A stretch of 23,471 bases of DNA, from contig JAGTVE010000071.1 of the NCBI GenBank assembly GCA_018224485.1, forward strand, positions 1 through 23,471, given 5' to 3'. The notes under the pieces are model-generated. The model made no database searches. It was not told the origin of the DNA and saw only the letters and a program-made list of their open reading frames with translations. Each line of letters opens with the position of its first letter. Position 1 is the stretch's first letter. The translations under genes were made by a program, and so were the position numbers. The stretch comes from Thioalkalivibrio sp. Its GTDB lineage: Bacteria > Pseudomonadota > Gammaproteobacteria > Ectothiorhodospirales > Ectothiorhodospiraceae. Shown here piece after piece: positions 1 to 7,518 of this stretch.

Positions 1-592
1 ACAGGTTGCCTACGCCCTCCATGTACATCTGTGCAAGGTAGACGGCAGCGTCCATCTCGCCGTCCTCGAGGGCCTCGACCAGCAGGTCGCGGGCGGGCAC
101 GGCGCGCTCGGGTCGCACGTTGGCCATGGCGTCCGAGACCATCAGTGATGCCAGCGCCAGGCGCGCGGCGCTGTCATCCCGCTCCTCGATGACCCGCTGG
201 AACCAGGCCTCGGCCGCGGCGCGATCCGGTTCCAGGCCCATGCCTCGAAGATGCACCCAGCCGATGCGCAACCCGTATTCGTTCTCGCCCGCCTCGTAGG
301 CAGTCTCGTAATATTCGAGCGCCTTTCCGGCATCCGGCTCTACGCCCAGGCCCTGTTCGTACAGCCAGCCGACTTCTCCCATGGCCTGGACGGAACCGCT
401 CTCGGCGGCCGATTCGAGCCAACGGCGTGCCTCGATCACGTCCGGCGGATCGCGCTGCAGGTGTTTCTCCGCCTGGAGCCGTTGTTCCTCCGGCTCGAGT
501 TCGGCCGCGGCTTCGGGGCTGTACGGGAGCGGCTCCGCGTGGGCAGGGCCCGAGACAAAGAACACGACAAGAAACAGGAATGCCCAGTGCAT
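1..592 (-). CDS. Exported Sel1/TPR-like repeat protein (C-terminus cut by window edge)
   Basis: This minus-strand frame starts at an ATG at 592 and stays open to base 1, giving about 197 residues without a stop, so the C-terminus is outside the window. The first 20 residues form a hydrophobic Sec-type signal peptide ending in AHA-E. The mature part contains Sel1-like helical repeats, recognisable by the pattern A...Y..GLGV.PD..KA..YY..A (about residues 70-100) and repeated as GW.HLRGMGLEPDRAAAEAWF (about 108-127). GGAG lies 8 bases upstream of the ATG, supporting this start. Sel1 repeats usually act as protein-protein scaffolds, here probably periplasmic; the partner is unknown. It is divergent from the gene at 652, with a 59-base gap. 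The family assignment is good, but no specific function can be given. Confidence 0.82.
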   Translation of the reverse strand, partial: MHWAFLFLVVFFVSGPAHAEPLPYSPEAAAELEPEEQRLQAEKHLQRDPPDVIEARRWLESAAESGSVQAMGEVGWLYEQGLGVEPDAGKALEYYETAYEAGENEYGLRIGWVHLRGMGLEPDRAAAEAWFQRVIEERDDSAARLALASLMVSDAMANVRPERAVPARDLLVEALEDGEMDAAVYLAQMYMEGVGNL

Positions 593-651
593 GCGTCGGG
601 CTCCGGTGCTGATGGGTCGCCTCTATGCTACCGTTAACGGCCGTTCACTGC

Positions 652-1335
652 ATGATGCACGATCGCGTGGAACAGAATCCCGAAGCCCGGAGACGCTCCT
701 CGTCTCTTCCCTGGGTCATCGTATTGCTGCTCACGGTGCTGCTGCTGGCGGCTGGCCTGCGGATTCATTACCTGATGCAGGCAGAACGGGAGACCGCAGC
801 GACGCTGTCGCCCGCGGAACAGGACACGCTGGACGAGAAGCTGGCTGTACTGCGCGACGCATCGGCGAGGGCCGCGTCCGAGACGGCGGAACCTGCGGAG
901 CCCCTTGCTGACCGGGAGACGGCACCCGCCCCGGAGGCCTACGAGGAGGATCCCGAGCGACGCTATCTGCGGTTCACGGAGCGCGAGCTGAATGCGGCGA
1001 TCGCGCGTGATCCGGCCCTCGCCGGTCGGGCTGCGGTGCGCCTGTCACCAGAACGCATATCCACGAGTTTCCTGGTGGATGTGCCAGAGGATCTGCCGAT
1101 GTTCGGCGGCCGGCGGGTGCGGGTGCAGGCCGGGTTGCAGGTGACGACCGAGGGCGACCGCGTTCAGGCCCGGCTGCTCGGCGTCAGCGTGGCCGGGGTG
1201 CCGCTGCCGAACGCATGGCTCGGCGGGTTCAAGGGCCGGGACCTGCTCGAGGGCAGCGCCCTGAGCGCGCTCGGCGCCGGGATCCAATCGGTTGAGGTGG
1301 GGGACGGCTGGGTGGCGGTGCGGCTCGCCGCCTGA
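652..1335 (+). CDS. Conserved membrane-anchored protein of unknown function
   Basis: The product is 227 residues. A short basic N-terminus (RRR around residue 13) precedes one transmembrane helix at about 19-41, so the bulk is probably periplasmic. An acidic Ala/Glu/Pro-rich linker (about 45-105) leads to a compact C-terminal domain beginning RYLRFTERELNAAIARDP and including GVSVAGVPLPNAWLGG. That domain resembles conserved uncharacterised proteobacterial proteins, and its alternating hydrophobic pattern suggests a beta-rich lipid-binding-like fold of the YceB/LmeA kind; this is a guess from sequence style. ATG codons occur at 652 and 655, and an in-frame ATG at 625 would add nine unconvincing residues. 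No good ribosome binding site is visible at any of the three, so the start is uncertain by up to 27 bases. Confidence 0.72.
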   Translation: MMHDRVEQNPEARRRSSSLPWVIVLLLTVLLLAAGLRIHYLMQAERETAATLSPAEQDTLDEKLAVLRDASARAASETAEPAEPLADRETAPAPEAYEEDPERRYLRFTERELNAAIARDPALAGRAAVRLSPERISTSFLVDVPEDLPMFGGRRVRVQAGLQVTTEGDRVQARLLGVSVAGVPLPNAWLGGFKGRDLLEGSALSALGAGIQSVEVGDGWVAVRLAA

Positions 1336-1348
1336 ATCGCTGCAAGCG

Positions 1349-1376
1349 ACCGCGGAACCGCCAGTGGCGCTCCGGT
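1349..1376. terminator. Possible hairpin between convergent genes
   Basis: In the 49-base gap between converging stop codons, ACC..GGA (1349-1356) pairs with TCCGGT (1371-1376), and an inner CGCC/GGCG pairs around AGT. There is no T-run on either side, so Rho-independent function is doubtful. It is noted only as a plausible transcript-end structure. Confidence 0.25.
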
Positions 1377-1384
1377 CTGCAGTC

Positions 1385-2170
1385 TCAGCGCAACGCCAGC
1401 AGCTCCGGGGGTTCGTCGGGCACCACCACGAGGAGGTGACTCTCCGGAACGCTGCGCCAGCGCTCGCGTTCCGTGAGCGGCTCGGAGGCGATCACCACCG
1501 CACCCTCGGGAAAGCCGTCGTCGTCACTGGTGTAGTAGAGGCTGGGGCAGGGGTCATTGATGGCATGGCGGCTCGCGACCAGGCGATCGCCGTCGGTGAG
1601 GATCACGTTCAGCAGCGCGCGGCCAGGTCCCATCCACGGTTCCAGGGTCGTGAATGCCTCCATCATCGCGCCCTCGAGGCTGAGGTCCGCGTCGTCGATC
1701 AGGTACTGGCGGATCAGCGCGAAGAGGTACTCCGAGTCGGTGGATCCGAGGATCTCCGCCTCCACATCCGGGTCGAGGAGATTCTGTATCTCGCGCCGGA
1801 TGTCCGGGCGAAAGCCGTCGATCAGACCATTGTGGCTGTACAGCAGGTCGCCGTTTGCGAAGGGCTGGGCATTGACCACGTCGCCCCCGAATCCCGGCGT
1901 GGCGCTGCGCACGGCCGCGATCCACAGGTCGGCGTAGAGGTTGCGGGCGAGGGGTGCCAGGTTGGGATCCTGCCAGATCGGATCCCCCCGCCGGTACACG
2001 ATCGCGGTGTCATCCTCTCCGTACCAGCCGAAGCCGAAGCCGTCGGCGTTCAGGCGCGCGTAGCGCAGCTCCTCGGGATCGCTGGCCTGTCGCACCAGGC
2101 CGTGCGGGGGGACGAGGAGTATCTCCTGCAACGCCAGTTCGGGACCGATGTAGGCGACGTGACGGCACAT
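1385..2170 (-). CDS. Class II glutamine amidotransferase, EgtC/YafJ-like
   Basis: The product is 261 residues, the usual size for the EgtC/YafJ group. Starting at the ATG at 2170 places Cys at position 2 (MCRHVAY), the N-terminal nucleophile required in this Ntn-hydrolase family; AGAGG lies upstream. The frame is open further upstream, but that extension would bury the nucleophile and is rejected. Other family motifs are NADGFGFGWY (41-50), AAVRSATPG (about 86-93) and YSHNG (111-115). Family members hydrolyse glutamine or a gamma-glutamyl amide; EgtC removes glutamate from the gamma-glutamyl-hercynylcysteine sulfoxide intermediate of ergothioneine synthesis. No egtB or egtD is in the window, so ergothioneine involvement is only suggested by similarity. 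It is divergent from the SixA-like gene with a 149-base gap. Confidence 0.87.
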   Translation of the reverse strand: MCRHVAYIGPELALQEILLVPPHGLVRQASDPEELRYARLNADGFGFGWYGEDDTAIVYRRGDPIWQDPNLAPLARNLYADLWIAAVRSATPGFGGDVVNAQPFANGDLLYSHNGLIDGFRPDIRREIQNLLDPDVEAEILGSTDSEYLFALIRQYLIDDADLSLEGAMMEAFTTLEPWMGPGRALLNVILTDGDRLVASRHAINDPCPSLYYTSDDDGFPEGAVVIASEPLTERERWRSVPESHLLVVVPDEPPELLALR

Positions 2171-2319
2171 GGCTGACCTCTTGGGGGTGGGTCGCGGCAC
2201 ACGATTCATGGTAGCTTTCCGGCCCGAGCGATGCACTCGCACAACTTGGTCCCGCGACTCGTGAAAACCTCCATGCCGATCGATCCCCCGCACCTTGCCC
2301 GGTCACTCCGGGGGCCCCG

Positions 2320-2856
2320 GTGAAGAAGACGGTACCGGGTGTCGACGAGCGTCTGCTCGTGCTGGTTCGGCACGCGCAGGCGGGAGATGCCGAGCGCTTC
2401 TGGCGGGAGACCGGGCGGCCCGACCGGGAGCGGCCCCTGACCGGCGAGGGCCGCAAACGCAACGAGGCGGCCGCCTCGGGTCTGTATAGACTGATCGCAC
2501 AGGTCGATCACCTGTGGAGCAGCCCGTACACTCGGGCCTGGCACACCGCGCAGGGCATCGCCGAGGTCTTCGGGCGCGTGCCCGAAGCGCCGAAGCCATT
2601 GGAGCCGCCGTGGCAGCCGCAGGCCCTGTCGGAATGGCTGGAATCGCGTGTGGCCCGTGGCGAGACCGCGATCCTCGTGGGGCACGAGCCCGATCTGTCC
2701 ACGCTGCTCGGAAAGTGGCTCTGCGGTGCGGGCGGCCGTGCCCCGGTACCGATGGAGAAGGGTGCCGCCTGTGCGCTGCGGATTTCGGGGAATATCGCGC
2801 CGGGGAAGCTGGAACTGGTCTGGAAACTTCCGCAGTATGGCCTTCGGCGGCTCTAG
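2320..2856 (+). CDS. sixA: SixA-type phosphohistidine phosphatase (histidine phosphatase superfamily)
   Basis: The product is 178 residues from a GTG start; no ATG fits the frame before the catalytic motif. LVLVRHAQAG (13-22) is the RHG-type motif whose His18 would be the phosphorylated nucleophile. SSPYTRA (67-73) supplies the second catalytic Arg, and LVGHEPDLS (119-127) supplies His122. This short single-domain layout is that of SixA, which dephosphorylates phosphohistidine on HPt or phosphotransfer proteins (ArcB and the nitrogen PTS in E. coli). It ends 28 bases before ppx and is probably co-transcribed with it, placing a phosphohistidine phosphatase beside polyphosphate turnover. The family is clear; the physiological substrate is not. 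The ribosome binding site is weak, so the exact start is uncertain. Confidence 0.84.
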   Translation: MKKTVPGVDERLLVLVRHAQAGDAERFWRETGRPDRERPLTGEGRKRNEAAASGLYRLIAQVDHLWSSPYTRAWHTAQGIAEVFGRVPEAPKPLEPPWQPQALSEWLESRVARGETAILVGHEPDLSTLLGKWLCGAGGRAPVPMEKGAACALRISGNIAPGKLELVWKLPQYGLRRL

Positions 2857-2884
2857 CGGAACCGATCAACGTCAGGGACACGTG

Positions 2885-4393
2885 ATGTCAGCGAGCACGC
2901 AGCACAACGGCTTCGAGACGGTCGCCGCCGTCGATCTCGGCTCGAACAGCTTCCACATGATCGTGGCCCGCTGGCATGAAGGCGAGGTCATCACCGTCGA
3001 TCGCCTGAAGGAGACGGTGCGCCTGGCGAGTGGCCTGGACAATCGGAACCGCCTCTCCGCGGACGCGCAGGAGCGTGCGCTGGCGTGTCTCGGGCGGTTC
3101 GGGCAGCGCCTGCGGGAGATGCCGCCGGGCAGCGTCCGGGCGCTCGGCACCAACACGCTGCGCAAGGCGCGTGGCTCGCGCCGGTTTCTCGAGGACGCCG
3201 AACTCGCCCTCGGACATCCGGTGGAGATCATCGGCGGCCGCGAAGAGGCGCGCCTGATCTACCTCGGGGTCTCCCATACCCTCGCCGATGACCGGGGACG
3301 CCGGCTGGTGATCGACATCGGTGGTGGCAGCACCGAATTCATCATCGGCGAGCGCTTCGAGCCCCAACTCGCAGAGAGCCTGCAGATGGGCTGCGTGACC
3401 TTCAGCAGCCTGCACTTTCCCGATGGCCGGATCAGCGCCCGGCGTTTCCGACAGGCGGAGCTGCACGCGCAGCTCGAGCTGCAGCCGATCGCCGAGGCCT
3501 ACCGGGCGCTCGGCTGGGAGCAGGCGCTGGGGTCGTCCGGGACGCTGCTGGCGCTGGACCGGATCCTGCAGGAGTCCGGGCTGGAGAAGGGCCCCGGCAT
3601 GAGCCTGTCGTCACTCGAGGCGCTGCGTGCCCGGATGATCGAGGCGGAAGACATCGAACGGCTGAGTCTTCCGGGTCTCAGTGATGACCGGCGCCCGGTG
3701 ATCGTCGGCGGGCTGGCGGTGATCATCGCCGCCTTCCGCGCACTCGGGATCGCGCGGATGACCACCTCCGATGGGGCGCTGCGCGAGGGGGTCGTGCACG
3801 ACCTGTTCGGTCGCTTCCACCATGAGGACGTGCGGGCACGCACCATCCGCCATCTGCGCAAGCGCTTCGCGGTTGATGCCGTCCATGCCGAGCGGGTGAT
3901 GGAGGAGGCCGGGCGGCTGTTTGGCCCGGTCTCGGAAACCTGGGGTCTGCGCGACGCCGATGCGGGGCTGCTGAGCTGGGCGGCGGAACTCCACGAGATC
4001 GGTCTGGCGCTTGCTCACAGCCGCTATCACAAGCACGGGGAATACCTCCTGACCCACGCCGACCTGCCGGGATTCTCCCGCCAGGAGCAGGCCGAGCTTG
4101 CGCTGCTGGTGCGGGTGCATCGCCGGCGTCTGCAGGAGCGCCTGTTCGAGGACCTGCCGAAGGCCAGGCGCAAGCGGCTGGTGCGGCTGGCGGTGCTGCT
4201 GCGCCTGGCGGTGCTGCTGCATCGCTCCCGGACCGATGCGCGGGTGCCGCTTGAGCAGATCTCGGCCTCGGGCAAGAACCTGCGCATTGCCTTCGGAGAC
4301 GACTGGCTCGCGGAACACCCACTGACTGCGGCCGACCTGGAGCGCGAGGCCGCGCAGCTCAAGGAACTGGGCTTCACGCTGAAGGCGTCGTGA
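2885..4393 (+). CDS. ppx: Exopolyphosphatase (Ppx/GppA family)
   Basis: The product is 502 residues, typical for Ppx. Ppx removes terminal phosphates from polyphosphate; the related GppA also hydrolyses pppGpp. The N-terminal ASKHA-fold phosphate loop VAAVDLGSNSFHMIV (13-27) and the second loop LVIDIGGGSTEFIIG (141-155) are intact. The catalytic Glu lies in GGREEARLIYLGV (about 117-129). The C-terminal half carries the HD-like helical domain (AAELHEIGLALAHSRYHKHG, roughly 357-376). The ATG at 2885 is chosen because the upstream open frame is the shadow of the SixA gene. It follows that gene by 28 bases and converges on ppk1, so the two opposing polyphosphate enzymes share a 52-base gap. Ppx is favoured over GppA by the length and the ppk1 neighbour. 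Confidence 0.93.
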   Translation: MSASTQHNGFETVAAVDLGSNSFHMIVARWHEGEVITVDRLKETVRLASGLDNRNRLSADAQERALACLGRFGQRLREMPPGSVRALGTNTLRKARGSRRFLEDAELALGHPVEIIGGREEARLIYLGVSHTLADDRGRRLVIDIGGGSTEFIIGERFEPQLAESLQMGCVTFSSLHFPDGRISARRFRQAELHAQLELQPIAEAYRALGWEQALGSSGTLLALDRILQESGLEKGPGMSLSSLEALRARMIEAEDIERLSLPGLSDDRRPVIVGGLAVIIAAFRALGIARMTTSDGALREGVVHDLFGRFHHEDVRARTIRHLRKRFAVDAVHAERVMEEAGRLFGPVSETWGLRDADAGLLSWAAELHEIGLALAHSRYHKHGEYLLTHADLPGFSRQEQAELALLVRVHRRRLQERLFEDLPKARRKRLVRLAVLLRLAVLLHRSRTDARVPLEQISASGKNLRIAFGDDWLAEHPLTAADLEREAAQLKELGFTLKAS

Positions 4394-4398
4394 TGCGT

Positions 4399-4433
4399 GG
4401 CCGGCAGCGCGGCCTCGGTGCCGCCTGCCGGCC
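4399..4433. terminator. Bidirectional GC-rich hairpin between ppx and ppk1
   Basis: GGCCGGCAG (4399-4407) pairs perfectly with CTGCCGGCC (4425-4433), with a further CGG/CCG pair inside. It sits in the 52-base gap between the converging stop codons, as expected for a shared terminator. There is no long T-run in either direction, so it may be a weak intrinsic terminator or a 3'-end stabiliser. Confidence 0.5.
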
Positions 4434-4445
4434 CCTTCGTGCCCG

Positions 4446-6521
4446 TTACTGGTTGGCCAGTCTCGCCAGCAGATCCTGCTGCGCGGAATAGGGCTCCTCG
4501 CCGGGCGCCGGGCTCAGGCGCCGGTAGCTTCCGTCCTTCTGCAGGATCCAGGCGGAGGTGTTGTCGCGCATGTAGGCAAACAGGGACTCCTCGGCCGCCC
4601 GCTCGCGCAGCTTCGGATCCTTGATCGGGAAGGCGGCCTCGACCCGCCGGAAGAAGTTGCGCGGCATCCAGTCCGCGCTGGACATGTACAGCTCGGGCTG
4701 CCCGTCATTGCCGAAGTAGAACACGCGCGAGTGCTCAAGGAAGCGCCCGAGCACCGAGCGCACCTCGATGTTTTCCGAGATACCGGGCACCCCGGGACGC
4801 AGGCAGCAGATTCCGCGCACCAGCAGCTGGATCTTCACGCCCGCGCCGGAGGCGCGGTAGAGGGCCTGGATCACGCCGCGCTCGATCAGCGAGTTCATCC
4901 GCGCCGCGATCAGCGCGGGTCTTCCGGCCCGGGCGTGGGCGGTCTCGCGCTCGATCCGCTCCACGATCGCGGTGTGCAGCGTGAACGGGGCCTGCAACAG
5001 GTCCTTCAGCTTTGAGACCTTGCCGAGACCGGTCAGCTGCTGGAAGATCCGGTGCACGTCCTCGGTGATCACCGGGTCGGCGGTGAGCAGGCCGTAGTCG
5101 GTGTAGGCCTTGGCCGTTCCCGCGTGGTAGTTGCCGGTCCCGAGATGGGCGTAACGGGTGATGCGGTCCTTGTCGCGACGCACGATCAGCGCCAGCTTGG
5201 CGTGCGTCTTGTAGCCGACCACGCCGTAGGTGATGTGCACGCCCGCATCCTGCATGCGGTTCGCAAGCTCGATGTTCGCCTCTTCGTCGAAGCGGGCCCG
5301 CAGCTCGATCACCACGGTCACCTCCTTGCCCGCCTGTGCTGCCTCGATCAGAAGCTCCACGAGCTCGGACTGGGTACCGGTACGGTACAGCGTCTGCTTG
5401 ATCGCGAGCACGTTGGCATCGCGCGCGGCCTGCCGGATGAACTCGATCACCGGCATGAAGGATTCGTAGGGGTGGTGCAGCAGGATTTCCTGAGTCCGCA
5501 CGGCCTCGAAGATGCTGATGCCGGTGCCGTGGTATCGCGGCAGGCTGGGAACGAAGGGGCCGAACTTGAGATCCGGCCGTTCGACCAGGTCGTGCACCGC
5601 GATCAGACGATTCAGGTTCACGAGGCCGTGCACCTGGTAGAGCTCGCTCCCGGTCAGCTTGAACTGGGCAAGCAGGAACCGCGCATCGTCCTCTGGACAG
5701 TTGTCCGCGATCTCGAGGCGCACGCCCTCTCCGTAGTTGCGCTGCGGGAGTTCCCCCTCGAGGGCGTTGAGCAGATCGTCGATCTCCTCCTCGCGCACGA
5801 ACAGGTCCGAGTTGCGCGTCAGCCGGAACTGGTAACAGCCGGTCACCTTCATGCCCTGAAACAGCTCGTCCACGTGCGCGTGCAGGATCGACGACAGGAA
5901 CACGAAGTCGTTGTCGCCGCTGGCGACCTCGCGCGGCAGGCGCACGACGCGGGGCAGGGAACGGGGTGCCTGCACCACGGCGCGACGGGATTCGCGTCCG
6001 AAGGCATCCTTGCCCTTCAGCGTGACGATGAAGTTCAGGCTCTTGTTCAGGATGCGTGGAAACGGATGCGCCGGGTCCAGGCCCAGCGGGCTGAGCACGG
6101 GCTGGAGCTGTTCGCGGAAGAAATCCTTCACCCAGCGACGCTGCACGTCGTTCCAGTGCGTGCGCCGGATGAAGTGGATGTCCTTTTCCGCCAGTTCCGG
6201 GATCAGCACCTCGTTCAGGGTGCGGTACTGCTCCGCGACGAGCTCATGCGCCACCACGCTGATCTTCGCCAGCTGCTCCGAGGCGGTCAGCCCGTCGGGT
6301 CCGGGCGTGTGGACGTTCAGGGCGACCTGCTGTCGCAGCGAGCCGACGCGGACCTCGAAGAATTCGTCGAGGTTGGTGGAGGAGATGCACAGCAGGCGCA
6401 GGCGCTCCAGCAGCGGGTAGCCCTGATCGAGTGCGAGTTGCAGCACCCGCCGGTTGAACTCCAGCAGTGAAAGCTCGCGGTTAAGGTACAGCTCGGGATT
6501 GGCGAGATCGATGTCGTTCAT
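4446..6521 (-). CDS. ppk1: Polyphosphate kinase 1
   Basis: The product is 691 residues, the normal PPK1 length. PPK1 transfers the gamma-phosphate of ATP to growing polyphosphate through a phosphohistidine. The N-terminal helical domain begins LYLNRELSLLEFNRRVL (11-27) with ISSTNLDEFFEVRVG. The first phospholipase-D-like domain has GYKTHAKLALI with His440, equivalent to the autophosphorylated His435 of E. coli PPK, followed by RYAHLGTGNYH. The second has FLEHSRV with His597, equivalent to His592. All catalytic positions are therefore present. The ATG at 6521 gives the family-typical N-terminus. It lies 88 bases downstream of argF on the same strand, with a perfect palindrome in between, and converges on ppx. 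No clear Pho box was found by eye. Confidence 0.96.
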   Translation of the reverse strand: MNDIDLANPELYLNRELSLLEFNRRVLQLALDQGYPLLERLRLLCISSTNLDEFFEVRVGSLRQQVALNVHTPGPDGLTASEQLAKISVVAHELVAEQYRTLNEVLIPELAEKDIHFIRRTHWNDVQRRWVKDFFREQLQPVLSPLGLDPAHPFPRILNKSLNFIVTLKGKDAFGRESRRAVVQAPRSLPRVVRLPREVASGDNDFVFLSSILHAHVDELFQGMKVTGCYQFRLTRNSDLFVREEEIDDLLNALEGELPQRNYGEGVRLEIADNCPEDDARFLLAQFKLTGSELYQVHGLVNLNRLIAVHDLVERPDLKFGPFVPSLPRYHGTGISIFEAVRTQEILLHHPYESFMPVIEFIRQAARDANVLAIKQTLYRTGTQSELVELLIEAAQAGKEVTVVIELRARFDEEANIELANRMQDAGVHITYGVVGYKTHAKLALIVRRDKDRITRYAHLGTGNYHAGTAKAYTDYGLLTADPVITEDVHRIFQQLTGLGKVSKLKDLLQAPFTLHTAIVERIERETAHARAGRPALIAARMNSLIERGVIQALYRASGAGVKIQLLVRGICCLRPGVPGISENIEVRSVLGRFLEHSRVFYFGNDGQPELYMSSADWMPRNFFRRVEAAFPIKDPKLRERAAEESLFAYMRDNTSAWILQKDGSYRRLSPAPGEEPYSAQQDLLARLANQ

Positions 6522-6569
6522 CGGGGGCAGGGCGGCGATAAGGTCAGGCCCCGAGCGTAAACCAATCCC

Positions 6570-6591
6570 CCGGTGCGGTATACCGCACCGG
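6570..6591. repeat. 22-bp perfect palindrome between argF and ppk1
   Basis: CCGGTGCGGTA followed by its exact reverse complement TACCGCACCGG forms an uninterrupted 22-bp palindrome. On the minus strand it begins 19 bases past the argF stop and ends 48 bases before the ppk1 start. Downstream in that direction comes GGGGATTGGTTTACG, a poor T-tract. It could act as the argF terminator or as a dimeric regulator site for ppk1; sequence alone does not decide. Confidence 0.55.
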
Positions 6592-6609
6592 CCCGCATTC
6601 CCCCTGCGT

Positions 6610-7518
6610 TCAGGCCGCCAGCAGGAACTCGACCAGGGCCTTCTGGGCGTGCAGCCGGTTCTCGGCCTCGTCCCAGACCACGCTCTGCGGGCCTTCCAGC
6701 ACCTCGGTGCTGACCTCTTCCTCGCGATGCGCCGGCAGGCAGTGCATGAAGATCGCCTCGGGTCGCGCCAGGCGCATCAGCTCGGCATCGACGAAGAAGC
6801 CCGAGAAGGCCTGCCGGCGGGCGCTCTTCTCGTCCTCCTGGCCCATGCTGGCCCAGACGTCGGTCACCACCAGATCGGCATCGCGCGACGCCTGGCGCGG
6901 GTCGCGCACCAGTTCCAACGCGGGTCCCGCGGCCGCGCTGATCTCCGGATCGGGGTCGTAGCCCTCGGGGCAGGCGGCGGAGAGCGTGAAGCCGAGGAGG
7001 CGGGCTGCATGGATGTAGCTGTTGCACATGTTGTTGCCGTCGCCGATCCAGGCCACGCGCCTGCCGCGGATGTCACCGCGGTGCTCGAAGTAGGTCTGCA
7101 GGTCGGCGAGAAGCTGTGCCGGATGTTCCCGGTCGGTCAGTCCGTTGATCACGGGCACCGAGGCGTAGTTGGCGAAGCGTTCGACCTTCTCGTGCTCGTA
7201 GGTGCGGATCATCACGCAGTCGACCATGCGCGAGAGTACCCGCGCGGTGTCCTCGATGGGCTCGCCGCGTCCGAGCTGGGTGTCTCGCGGCGACAGGAAC
7301 AGCGCGTTGCCGCCGAGCTGCTGCATGCCCACCTCGAAGGACACCCGGGTGCGGGTCGAGGACTTCTCGAAGATCATCGCCAGCGCCTTCCCGCGCAGGA
7401 TGCCGTCGTGGTGGGTGCCGGCACGGGTCTCGCCCTTCAACTCGATCGCGCGCTGGATGATCTGGCGGATCTCGGTGCCGGTGAGGTCACCCAGCGATAC
7501 AAAATGCCTCAGGTTCAT
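6610..7518 (-). CDS. argF: Ornithine carbamoyltransferase
   Basis: The product is 302 residues, a standard OTCase. It condenses ornithine with carbamoyl phosphate to citrulline in cytoplasmic arginine synthesis. The carbamoyl-phosphate loop SSTRTR (53-58), the HPAQ motif (132-135), the ornithine-binding DVWASMG (220-226) and the catalytic HCLPA (259-263) are all present and in order. The ATG at 7518 overlaps the argD stop in an ATGA arrangement, so translation is probably coupled to argD. The SMG motif supports ornithine over aspartate carbamoyltransferase. No ArgR-type operator was evident by eye next to the argD start. Confidence 0.96.
   Translation of the reverse strand: MNLRHFVSLGDLTGTEIRQIIQRAIELKGETRAGTHHDGILRGKALAMIFEKSSTRTRVSFEVGMQQLGGNALFLSPRDTQLGRGEPIEDTARVLSRMVDCVMIRTYEHEKVERFANYASVPVINGLTDREHPAQLLADLQTYFEHRGDIRGRRVAWIGDGNNMCNSYIHAARLLGFTLSAACPEGYDPDPEISAAAGPALELVRDPRQASRDADLVVTDVWASMGQEDEKSARRQAFSGFFVDAELMRLARPEAIFMHCLPAHREEEVSTEVLEGPQSVVWDEAENRLHAQKALVEFLLAA

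Noticed and set aside
631..640. CCGTTAACGG palindrome in the divergent region at 593-651, with a related GTTAACG at about 9504
   Set aside because: It is only 10 bp, and two partial occurrences in 23 kb are not enough to propose an operator.
1292..2176. 294-residue plus-strand frame opposite the glutamine amidotransferase
   Set aside because: It is antisense to a gene with an intact Cys2 nucleophile and family motifs, and has no protein features of its own.
5052..6470. 472-residue plus-strand frame opposite ppk1
   Set aside because: It is the antisense of ppk1, which has all its catalytic motifs. The composition (Val/His/Glu/Gln-rich) is typical of GC-rich antisense frames.
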